Made by a program: the position numbers and the translations under genes. Below the pieces are notes generated by a model. The model saw nothing but the letters and a program-made list of their open reading frames with translations. It searched no databases and had not been told where the DNA came from. From positions 19,641-83,640 of IMG/VR virus record IMGVR_UViG_3300037486_000467: a stretch of 64,000 bases of DNA, one strand, 5' to 3'. Numbering within the stretch: position 1 is the first letter of the stretch; every line of letters begins with the position of its first letter. This stretch comes from a virus. Positions 24,067 through 32,086 of the stretch are shown piece after piece.

Positions 24067-24711
24067 ATGAAATTAGTAAAGGAACACTTAAATCAATATT
24101 ATTTAAAATTCACAAATACAGGTGATCCTGTACATGATATGGGTATAGGAATTGAATCTCAAATTAAAGATTGGTTAGCTCAATATAATATTCATCAATA
24201 TGCTTTAACTAAGAAATTTTCAATAAATGTATATACTTCTATAGATTTTTCGAATAAATCTATAAAGCAATTTCCTGATTATATAAAATTTAATCATATA
24301 ATAGGAGGATTTCATTGTGAACACAGTGATCTAATTTCATTAAAAGGCGGTCCTTATAGTGTTACTGGATCTTTTCTCGTTCGATATAATAATTTAAAAA
24401 ATTTAATAAATGGGCCAGTTTCGGTTAAAGGTATATATAGTATAAGTTATAATGGAACAGAATCATTAGAAGGTTTAGCTAAATTTATAGAAGGCGCGGT
24501 ATATCTTAGTCATAATAATTTAAAATCATTAGAAGGCGTGCCAAAAATAATTAAAGGCGAATTTGCAATACACGATAATCCAATAAAAACATTAAAATAT
24601 TTTCCTGAAGAAGTAGAGGGAGATGTAACTTTTTCGCCTTCCGATATTATAACAAAAGAGAAAATATTAAATATATGCAAAGTTGGCGGAGAAATAAAAG
24701 AATATAATTAA
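24067..24711 (+). CDS. Leucine-rich-like repeat protein with DMGIG leader
   Basis: This 214-residue protein starts MKLVKEHLNQ YYL and continues KFTNTGDPVHDMGIG; here the (I/L)xE site is changed (L-N-Q). Then 'QIKDWLAQYNIHQYALTKKFSINVYTSIDFSNKSIKQFPDYIKF' leads into about five short leucine-rich-like repeats ('LISLKGGPYSVTGSFLVRYNNLKNL', 'LEGLAKFIEGAVYLSHNNLKSL'), a repeat type common in phages of Bacteroidota. It is a probable protein-interaction payload in the same family of leader-bearing proteins as the ankyrin protein at 2689. Confidence 0.78.
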   Translation: MKLVKEHLNQYYLKFTNTGDPVHDMGIGIESQIKDWLAQYNIHQYALTKKFSINVYTSIDFSNKSIKQFPDYIKFNHIIGGFHCEHSDLISLKGGPYSVTGSFLVRYNNLKNLINGPVSVKGIYSISYNGTESLEGLAKFIEGAVYLSHNNLKSLEGVPKIIKGEFAIHDNPIKTLKYFPEEVEGDVTFSPSDIITKEKILNICKVGGEIKEYN

Positions 24712-24725
24712 AAAAATAGAAATAT

Positions 24726-26624
24726 ATGAATAGTTATTATCCATTACTAGAAGATTTTTTGACAAAAATTAACGAAGATGCTACTAAAGAACAAGTGGCA
24801 AAAGCAGTTGCAATTCCAAGACTTGAAGATCAGAAGGAAGTTACTTCACCTAATACAGGAAAGGTTATTAATATAAAAAAAGTTATGGCAGATATGGATG
24901 CTGCTAAGTATAAAATAGTTACACAATCTCCACTTTATCGTCCATATGTTCATGAATTTGATCCAATAATTTATACTTGGTATGTTCCAACTATGGCTAC
25001 TGATGGAGTTAGATTATTTGTTAATCCAGAATTTGCAGATAGTCTTAGCTGGATGGGAAAGGTATTTGTTTTAATCCATGAAATTATGCACTGTATTCTA
25101 ATGCACATGGAAAGGGGTCAAGGATTTGATAATAGATTATTTAATATAGCAGGTGATTTGGAAATCAACACAATAATAGTTGATACAACTGATGATTTTG
25201 ATGAAAAATTTGTTAAAGAAGAAATTCAGGGATTATACGATAAAAAATATTTAAATATTCCAGTTGAACAAATTTATCATGATATTGAAAAAAATATGCC
25301 CAAATTGCCGCCTCCACCACCAGGAGCTGGCCAGGGACAAGGCCAGGGTCAAGGACAAGGCCAGGGCCAAGGGCAAGGACAAGGCCAAGGGCAAGGACAA
25401 GGGCAAGGACAAGGCCAGGGTAAAGGAAAAGGAAAGGGAAAGGGACAAGGTCAGGGACAAAATGAAATTGGAGTAGGAACCAAAGTTAAAATTAACGCAA
25501 CGGGACAGAAGGGTGTAGTTAAACAGATTAATCCCGATGGAACTTATGAAGTAGATATCATTAATGAGAGCTTTTATCCAAAATTAATTAACGAAGGATA
25601 TCAAAAATCTGAATTAACTCCTCTTAGTGATGCTGGAAAAGGCGAAAGCGGCAGCGGCGGCGGAGATGGCAGCGAAGCAGAAAAAGATGCAAAATCAGGA
25701 GAAGGCGGCGGAAATCAAGTAATAGATAAGCAAAAAGAAAAAGAAATGAAAGGAAAAAATAAAGCAGCAGATACATCTGGGCCATCTGCTGCTGAAGAAA
25801 TGGATGCTACTGGTAGAGCTCTTAAAAAGAAAACTGAATATGCAGATCAAGGAAGAGCTGGAGGAATTATAGACAAAAGAACGGGAGAAGAAATAGCTAG
25901 AGCTTCTGGTTATGATCCAGAAGAAATAAATGCTGGTGAAGATGGTAGATCTAAATGGGAAGCTAATGCAAGAGAGATTGTTAAAACATTAGAAAAACAA
26001 AAACAAGCTGGAAGTGGTAGAGGAGATGCTTTAATTAATAGATTAGGAAAAATACTTAAAGGAACTTCTAATTGGAGATCATTATTAAAGGCGTATGTAG
26101 GTACAGCACTATCTGCTGAAAAAGAATATAGAATAGGCGCCAAAAAGCATTTATATAAAAGTGATGAATATCTAAAAAGAGGTCTTAAAGTAAAAAAGGA
26201 CGCTATGAAAAAGGTTGTTATATGTGTGGATGTATCAGGCTCTATGTTTGGAGGAAATACCTTTGAAAAAGTAATTGGAGAAGTAAATGATATAATATTT
26301 GCAAAAAAAATAAAAGAAATTACTATCATATTCTTTGATGATGGAGTAGATCCAGGTTCTGTACAAAAAGTTAAACAAGGAATAAAAGTTTGGAAACCTA
26401 AAGCAATTAAGGGTGGAGGCGGAACAAATTTTCAAAAACCATTAGATTGGATACATGATAATTATAAAGATGCCATTAATCTTTGTATTTTTTTAACTGA
26501 CGGATATGCATCTAATCCTTCTAGGCCTAAATATGCAAATAAATTTATTTGGGTAATATACGATAATTTTAATTGGGAAGCTCCATTTGGAAAAGTTATA
26601 AAAACGTCAATAGGCGATATGTAA
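24726..26624 (+). CDS. VWA-domain protein with metallopeptidase-like N-terminal domain
   Basis: This 632-residue protein starts MNSYYPLLEDFLTKINE, a possible processed leader. Residues about 30-190 form a peptidase-like domain with HEIMH (about 118-122) as in the DUF2201 group. A Gly-Gln repeat linker follows (about 201-245), then an SH3-like 'GTKVKINATGQKGVVKQINPDGTYEV'. The C-terminal VWA domain has the metal-binding DVSGS (502-506) and 'LTDGYAS'. Such VWA proteins pair with MoxR ATPases, and one follows 37 bases later. The pair probably remodels or inserts metal into a target complex; in a phage the target is unknown. Confidence 0.82.
   Translation: MNSYYPLLEDFLTKINEDATKEQVAKAVAIPRLEDQKEVTSPNTGKVINIKKVMADMDAAKYKIVTQSPLYRPYVHEFDPIIYTWYVPTMATDGVRLFVNPEFADSLSWMGKVFVLIHEIMHCILMHMERGQGFDNRLFNIAGDLEINTIIVDTTDDFDEKFVKEEIQGLYDKKYLNIPVEQIYHDIEKNMPKLPPPPPGAGQGQGQGQGQGQGQGQGQGQGQGQGQGQGQGKGKGKGKGQGQGQNEIGVGTKVKINATGQKGVVKQINPDGTYEVDIINESFYPKLINEGYQKSELTPLSDAGKGESGSGGGDGSEAEKDAKSGEGGGNQVIDKQKEKEMKGKNKAADTSGPSAAEEMDATGRALKKKTEYADQGRAGGIIDKRTGEEIARASGYDPEEINAGEDGRSKWEANAREIVKTLEKQKQAGSGRGDALINRLGKILKGTSNWRSLLKAYVGTALSAEKEYRIGAKKHLYKSDEYLKRGLKVKKDAMKKVVICVDVSGSMFGGNTFEKVIGEVNDIIFAKKIKEITIIFFDDGVDPGSVQKVKQGIKVWKPKAIKGGGGTNFQKPLDWIHDNYKDAINLCIFLTDGYASNPSRPKYANKFIWVIYDNFNWEAPFGKVIKTSIGDM
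25327..25461 (+). repeat. Gly-Gln coding minisatellite
   Basis: About 20 tandem GGNCAA/G hexamers encode (GQ)n followed by (GK)n in the VWA protein linker. Near-identical hexamers make length change by slippage likely. Confidence 0.85.
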
Positions 26625-26630
26625 AAAGAA

Positions 26631-26643
26631 TATATAAAATAAA
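26631..26643 (+). promoter_or_regulatory. Late-promoter-like element TATATAAAATAAA
   Basis: An exact copy lies 18 bases before the MoxR-type ATPase start. Confidence 0.45.
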
Positions 26644-26661
26644 AATAATAAATTAAATATT

Positions 26662-28320
26662 ATGAAAAAATTAGTTCCAGAATCAATTGAAGAGTCTTTA
26701 CAGATACTTAAAAGAGAAAATTTAAATGAAAGTACAATTGGCCAATGGTTTAATACAGCAAAAGACCTCGTTAAAGGCATGTTCAAGAAAGTAGGAAATT
26801 TCTTTGTAGCATTTTTTAAAGATAAAGAAATACCTGCTATGGTACCAGTAAATATTGGAATAATGTATAAAGATGGCAATTTACCAAAATGTGTTAATTA
26901 TGTTCCAAGTGCTGAAGATATCCAACTTGAGCCAGCTTTAGCTAAATATAAAAGCGGCGCTGCTATATTAAATAGAGTTAAAAAAGATTATCAAGAAGCT
27001 GCGGCTAGAAATAAGTCAAGAAAAAAAATATCAGAATCACTTATTACAATAAAAAAACTTGATGAAGAAACTGTACCATTGAAATATTCTGAAGAAGATA
27101 AAGTTAAAAATGTTAACTCTGATTTTCTTATTAAAAGATTACAATTACAGGTAAAAAATCCAAAACTTATGCCGCCTTGTATTTGGGGTGCGCCCGGTAT
27201 CGGAAAAACGGCTATAACTAAAGGTGTTATTAATGCACTAGGACCTGGCCATAGAATAATTGATGTTCAAACTTCTAAAATGATGCCAGATGATTGGGCT
27301 CTTCCTTCAATTTATAAAACAGTTACCCCTGAAGGAAAAGAACATATTGAAGCTAGAGATCTTCCAAAAAATTGGCTTCCAACCTGGGAACCAACTAAGC
27401 CTTCTGATCCAGAAGAAGATGCAAGAAGAGATGACGTTGCAAATGATGGTAACGGGGGCATAATTTTTCTTGATGAAATATCAAGAGCTTCTACAGAAGT
27501 TCAAAATACTTGTTTAAAACTTGTTGATGAAAGAATTATCGGTGATAGAAAATTAGGAAGTAAATGGGCTGTAGTAGCTGCATCTAACAGAACTACTGAT
27601 GATCCAGAAGGCGGCCAAACTGCAATGGGTTCAGCGCTTGCAAACCGTTTTCAACATTGGAATTTTGTTCCTACAGTAGATGAATGGATTGCATGGGCTA
27701 AAGGAGTAAATATTGATGATAGAATAACCACATTTGTTGATTTTAATAGAGACCATTTTTATCTATTCGATAATCAATCAAAACTTAATACAACGCCGCG
27801 TACATGGGAAGCTCTTTCAAAAATGTTAGCAGAATGTCAAAATTATGGAGATATTATATTTTCAAAATCAGATATTGAAACTATTGTTGGCGGACAAATT
27901 CATCCAAAAACTACAGAACAGTTAATGGCGTTTTTGGTTCTTATTGAAACATTTAAACCAGAAGAGATAAAAATGATATTTACTAATCCTGCAAAGGCTC
28001 CAAAACCAAAGGCAAAAGGATCTGGATTTGATATTCCTCAAGCGAATGCATTAATCGGAGCAGCTTGTTCACAATCAAAAGACATGAAATTATCAGCAGA
28101 ACAACTTGAAAATTATGTTCAATATTGGGTAAATTTAGGCGATGCTTCATTGGCCGCTAAAGCATTATGGCTTATTGTAGAAACGCATCCTTATATACAT
28201 GAACAAACCGGCGACATAAAAGATGGCAAACATGATAAATACTTGAAAGCAATGAATATATTTAGAACAGCATTCGGAAAAATTAAATTTGGAAAAAGAG
28301 AGGATGTAATGGGAGCATAA
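26662..28320 (+). CDS. MoxR-family AAA+ ATPase with leader-like N-terminus
   Basis: This 552-residue protein has an AAA+ module with Walker A GAPGIGKTA (about 175-183), Walker B 'GGIIFLDEIS' (about 264-273), and sensor 'WAVVAASNRTTDD'. This is the MoxR/RavA class that works with VWA partners, here encoded just upstream. The N-terminus MKKLVPESIEE resembles the leader of the DMGIG proteins (I-E-E at 9-11), and there is a second E-N-L-N-E near residue 24. If cut by the prohead protease, the ATPase would be virion-associated; this is speculative. Its stop overlaps the next start. Confidence 0.85.
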   Translation: MKKLVPESIEESLQILKRENLNESTIGQWFNTAKDLVKGMFKKVGNFFVAFFKDKEIPAMVPVNIGIMYKDGNLPKCVNYVPSAEDIQLEPALAKYKSGAAILNRVKKDYQEAAARNKSRKKISESLITIKKLDEETVPLKYSEEDKVKNVNSDFLIKRLQLQVKNPKLMPPCIWGAPGIGKTAITKGVINALGPGHRIIDVQTSKMMPDDWALPSIYKTVTPEGKEHIEARDLPKNWLPTWEPTKPSDPEEDARRDDVANDGNGGIIFLDEISRASTEVQNTCLKLVDERIIGDRKLGSKWAVVAASNRTTDDPEGGQTAMGSALANRFQHWNFVPTVDEWIAWAKGVNIDDRITTFVDFNRDHFYLFDNQSKLNTTPRTWEALSKMLAECQNYGDIIFSKSDIETIVGGQIHPKTTEQLMAFLVLIETFKPEEIKMIFTNPAKAPKPKAKGSGFDIPQANALIGAACSQSKDMKLSAEQLENYVQYWVNLGDASLAAKALWLIVETHPYIHEQTGDIKDGKHDKYLKAMNIFRTAFGKIKFGKREDVMGA

Positions 28321-28844
28321 TGAATATTATAAGAGAAAATATAGTTAAAGAAGGCTACGGAGCTGGATTTTCATTTAGTAGTGGAAGTGGATTTCGTGGA
28401 GGAATGGGAAGTACATCTCGCGGAGGATTTGGTGGCGCCAGTAATTTAGGCGGGCCTAATTTAATGTATACTTATGAAATAAAACCCCTTAATCATACAT
28501 TAGAGCAAGTACCTTCTATATACAATAATGACGAATCTCAAATACAAATAGGATCGGTTGTTATAGGAGAACCTGTATTATCAAATGCAACACCCGAAAA
28601 AAAGAAAATTAAAGGTGTTGTTCATAAAATTGCGATAACTGATGGTGGCGCTATAAAATATTATATTGTTCAAGATGAAGCAACACAAAATAGTGTAAAA
28701 TTAGATCCTTTATCTGTACGCTTAATTATTCATGAGCCTGTTGAATATTATTTTGATTCAACAGACGCCAATCTTAGTAAAAGAAAGGAAAAAATTAGAA
28801 TTGCAGCTAAAGAAAGAAAAATAGTTAGAGAATCTATATGTTAA
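28320..28844 (+). CDS. Unknown protein with Gly-rich N-terminus
   Basis: This 174-residue protein starts MNIIRENIVKEG, again similar to the packaged-protein leaders, followed by a Gly/Ser/Phe-rich stretch (residues 14-45). A beta-rich body ('IQIGSVVIGEPVL', 'KIKGVVHKIAITDGGAIKYYIVQDE') resembles small SH3-like barrels. It is coupled to the MoxR gene (TAATG) and overlaps the next gene by 7 bases. No family is recognised. Confidence 0.55.
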   Translation: MNIIRENIVKEGYGAGFSFSSGSGFRGGMGSTSRGGFGGASNLGGPNLMYTYEIKPLNHTLEQVPSIYNNDESQIQIGSVVIGEPVLSNATPEKKKIKGVVHKIAITDGGAIKYYIVQDEATQNSVKLDPLSVRLIIHEPVEYYFDSTDANLSKRKEKIRIAAKERKIVRESIC

Positions 28845-30748
28845 AAAAAATATTAATTATATTAATTTTTCTTTTATCAGCGTTAAATAGCGCTGATGCT
28901 GCTCCTAAGCCTACTATAAAAACTTATTATATTGCTACTAATGGAAGCGATATTACAGGAGTAGGCACAACTAGAAAACCGTGGAAAACATTATCATATG
29001 CATGTACACAAGTAACTGCCCAGGGAAGTATTATTAAGTTTAAAGGAGGAAATTATATTGAAACTATCCCTTCTATAGTAGCTCCAAGAGTAAATATTGA
29101 CGCCGGAGGCGCTACTATTACATCTAATGTTCTAAATTCACCCACAATCATCCTGATGTCTTCAGAAGGAACAAATGGAAGCCAATATATAGCCAATTTA
29201 ATAATGAATGGAGATGCTCTTAAAGCACACAGTGCTATTCTTGTGTCAGGAAGAAGTAATGTTAGCATTCACCATAGTGTATTTAGAGATTTTAGAGTAT
29301 CGGGCGTAATATTCAATGGAGGCACAGATACAACAGATACAAAGTCAAGAATTATGTTTGGACGCGATACTATTCCGCTAGCTCCAACAAAATATGCAAC
29401 AGGTAATCAATTTCTTAGAAACGAAATTGATAATTGCGCAATTTTCTATCCATCTAATAGGGCAAAGGGCGCATTAATGATAGGTGGTCAAGATGGAATG
29501 CAAATATTAGATAATACAATTATTCAAGATTCAAGAGAAGTAGGAACAAATGGCTATCCTATAAAATATTATCGAGGAGGACATAATAATAATATTATAG
29601 TTGCCAGAAACATATTAATAAGATCTCCTCAAATATTATTGAGAGATGAATTTTTCTTGGGATGCGCCATAGAACTTTGGCATTCAAATAATATTACAAT
29701 ATCTGAAAATAGATTGGTTGGAGGAATATCCTTAACATATCTTAATGGTGCACAAATACATCACAATACAATTTCTTTTGATGCATTAGATGAATATCCT
29801 AAAACAGGAATTCATATTTCTGGAGATGCAAACAATATTACTATAAATAATAATTATTTTAAAAATCTTGCTCTACAAATTGATATTATTGCTTTTTCTA
29901 AAACTACTTTAGATAATATCAAAATTCATACTAATATAATGTATAATATTGGTGTATCTACTAATGAGTGGTGGGGAGAAGGAATTAGAATAGGTGGCTT
30001 AACAGCAGATACAGTTACGAATATTAATATTATAAGTAATACTATAATAGCAAATCCCGAAGATAGAAATACAAGAATAGGACTTTATTTACCTACAACC
30101 GGTTATGCAACAGATATTAATATTCAAAATAACATTATAACAGGATTTAGATATGCATCTATATTTGCCGCTGGGCCTCAAGCCATTATTAATAAAATTT
30201 CTATAGAAAATAATTTACTATGGGATAATATTCAAACTGGCAAAAGCTATGCAATAAATGATAATCCATATTTTACAAACATTAAAGATCCTTTAAATTT
30301 AAGTTATAAAAACAATATTATTTTTAGTCCTTTGTTTGTATCGGAAATAGATTTTCATTTGCAGGATTCTTCTCCAGCAGTATCAGCAGGAATTTACGTT
30401 CCATGGATAACACTTGATTATGATGATATAAGCGTAGGCAATCCGCCAAATATTGGAGCTTATTCAAGTATTAGTCTTAAATCACGACTTTTAGAAGATG
30501 AATATCATTTAATAGTATATCCAGTTCCTACAACTAATTATTTAACAGTATCTGTAAATGATCCCAGTTTTGAGCCTAATCGTATTACAATATATGATAT
30601 CAATGGTAAAACTGTATATTCGCAACGCATATACGAAAATTATATACACATATATCCTTTAAATCTTTTTCCAGGTGTTTATATTGTAAAAGTAGAGGGT
30701 TCACTTAATAAGATACTTGCGGAAAAAATAATAGTAGGAGTTAAATAA
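28838..30748 (+). CDS. Secreted beta-helix protein with type IX secretion sorting domain
   Basis: This 636-residue protein has a signal peptide at residues 1-22 ('MLKKILIILIFLLSALNSAD'), then 'IKTYYIATNGSD', typical of right-handed beta-helix proteins. Asn-rich coils run through the middle ('NNITISENRLVGGISLTYLNGAQIHHNTI'). The C-terminal region from about residue 560 has the T9SS type A sorting pattern: 'LIVYPVPTTNYLTVSV', 'ITIYDINGKTVYSQRI', 'LNLFPGVYIVKVEG', 'KIIVGVK'. T9SS is confined to Bacteroidota and exports proteins to the cell surface. A phage-encoded cargo could display a surface carbohydrate-active or receptor-masking protein on the infected cell. It converges with the glycosyltransferase gene, with an 8-base overlap. 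Confidence 0.85.
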   Translation: MLKKILIILIFLLSALNSADAAPKPTIKTYYIATNGSDITGVGTTRKPWKTLSYACTQVTAQGSIIKFKGGNYIETIPSIVAPRVNIDAGGATITSNVLNSPTIILMSSEGTNGSQYIANLIMNGDALKAHSAILVSGRSNVSIHHSVFRDFRVSGVIFNGGTDTTDTKSRIMFGRDTIPLAPTKYATGNQFLRNEIDNCAIFYPSNRAKGALMIGGQDGMQILDNTIIQDSREVGTNGYPIKYYRGGHNNNIIVARNILIRSPQILLRDEFFLGCAIELWHSNNITISENRLVGGISLTYLNGAQIHHNTISFDALDEYPKTGIHISGDANNITINNNYFKNLALQIDIIAFSKTTLDNIKIHTNIMYNIGVSTNEWWGEGIRIGGLTADTVTNINIISNTIIANPEDRNTRIGLYLPTTGYATDINIQNNIITGFRYASIFAAGPQAIINKISIENNLLWDNIQTGKSYAINDNPYFTNIKDPLNLSYKNNIIFSPLFVSEIDFHLQDSSPAVSAGIYVPWITLDYDDISVGNPPNIGAYSSISLKSRLLEDEYHLIVYPVPTTNYLTVSVNDPSFEPNRITIYDINGKTVYSQRIYENYIHIYPLNLFPGVYIVKVEGSLNKILAEKIIVGVK

Positions 30749-31595
30749 CAGTATCATTTTTTACTTTTATTTCTTTTCCATTTTTAAGCCACGGAACTTC
30801 AAATTTATGTATTTTTACATCTAATTTTCTAACGTATACATTATTATCAGGAACATTGAATAGCATAATTGCGTTTTCACCTTCTTTCCAATTTTCCCAA
30901 CGTTCTACTGCTACATCAATTAATGATTTCGGAAAATGATCTTTTGCGCTCCAATTTTCCAACTTTTTACGAATATCTCTTCTAATCCATGCACCGTGTC
31001 CCATCCTGATCACTTCATCTGGAAAGAGGTATGTTCCTATATTCATTGGATTAAATATACGTCGAGTGGGATCTGTGGGTCCTGGAGCTGGTCCATTAAA
31101 GGTATATGTAAAGTAAGTTGAACATATGCCAGGAACAAATGGTCTAAATGGATATACTAAATAATGTTCAAAATCTCTGTAATAATTAACATAACTCCAA
31201 TAAGTAATTGGCCAACCTTTTTCATTGATTTGTTTTTTTGCTTCTCTAAATTGATCTTTATCGTAAAATTCATCTGCATCAATATTTAATATATGAGAGT
31301 AGCCCTTTTCTCTCATTGAATTTATTCCTAAGTTTCTTTTAACAGTTTCTTGTTCTCTATGTGGTTTTGAAAAATCTGGAACAAACTCTATTAATTCATC
31401 AACTAAACCCTTAGATTTTAGATTATTTAATTCTTCCATATCTTTAGGATCCATTGAATTTCCACAATATGATTTTTTCTGATAAACTGCCGCAACATAA
31501 TCTACCTGATCTTTAATTTCAGTTATTAACGCATCAAGTAATTCTGAAGCATCGAAGCTGTTTATCGTGAGAGCTAATTTTTTTATTTTTCCCAT
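30741..31595 (-). CDS. Glycosyltransferase (GT-A fold)
   Basis: This 284-residue protein begins 'KIKKLALTINSFDASELLDALITEIKDQVDYVAAVYQ'. It contains 'MREKGYSHILNIDADEFYDKDQF', with the D-A-D metal-binding motif of GT-A enzymes of the GT2-like type. Likely targets are sugars on a virion protein or on the host surface. It is the most downstream gene of the leftward block, close to the T9SS cargo gene. Confidence 0.75.
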   Translation of the reverse strand: MGKIKKLALTINSFDASELLDALITEIKDQVDYVAAVYQKKSYCGNSMDPKDMEELNNLKSKGLVDELIEFVPDFSKPHREQETVKRNLGINSMREKGYSHILNIDADEFYDKDQFREAKKQINEKGWPITYWSYVNYYRDFEHYLVYPFRPFVPGICSTYFTYTFNGPAPGPTDPTRRIFNPMNIGTYLFPDEVIRMGHGAWIRRDIRKKLENWSAKDHFPKSLIDVAVERWENWKEGENAIMLFNVPDNNVYVRKLDVKIHKFEVPWLKNGKEIKVKNDTVI

Positions 31596-31609
31596 TAGTT
31601 ATTATTAAT

Positions 31610-31846
31610 TTAATATGATTTATTTTTTTTATTGCTTAAAAATTTTAAAGTTTGTTTATCTTTTTTTCTTCTTTCTTTCTCTTCGTTTTTTATTGTTTTT
31701 CGAAATCTTATTAAAGCGATAATTACTAAAACAAGAAACATAGTCATCCCTAATATAAAAAAATATAAGAGATGATTCTCTAACCAATTATGTTGCACAT
31801 GGTTAGTAAAAAATTCTTTTATTATATTCCATATTTTTTCAAACAT
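31610..31846 (-). CDS. Small single-pass membrane protein (78 aa)
   Basis: A hydrophobic helix at about residues 27-45 ('LYFFILGMTMFLVLVIIALI') is followed by a Lys/Arg/Glu-rich tail. Function unknown. It starts three bases after the stop of the small Cys4 gene. Confidence 0.5.
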   Translation of the reverse strand: MFEKIWNIIKEFFTNHVQHNWLENHLLYFFILGMTMFLVLVIIALIRFRKTIKNEEKERRKKDKQTLKFLSNKKNKSY

Positions 31847-31848
31847 TT

Positions 31849-32007
31849 TTATCTATAAAGTTTAGTATAACAATCATAACAAAGTTGTCCAACTCCTTCA
31901 ATATAATAATTTCTTAAATCAAGATGCAAATCTTTTGAATATCGTGTTTCTTTTCCACAAGAAACACATTTATCTTTTTCGATTATCTTTTTATTTTCTT
32001 TTTTCAC
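31849..32007 (-). CDS. Small Cys4 zinc-finger protein (52 aa, GTG start)
   Basis: An open frame on the - strand from GTG gives a protein with CVSCGKETRYSKD and CYDCYTKLYR, a C-x2-C / C-x2-C knuckle. The arrangement is tight with its neighbour (3 bases). No ATG is available, so the start is uncertain, but the four cysteines make it credible. Confidence 0.5.
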   Translation of the reverse strand: MKKENKKIIEKDKCVSCGKETRYSKDLHLDLRNYYIEGVGQLCYDCYTKLYR

Positions 32008-32086
32008 CTTGTATAATAAGTATATTTTTTATTTATTATATTAACATAATTATACGAGGTTTTAAGAAATTGTTAAAAGATTATAA

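Noticed and set aside
25327-25461. CRISPR-like or direct-repeat array
   Set aside because: Units are hexamers without spacers and encode an in-frame Gly-Gln linker.
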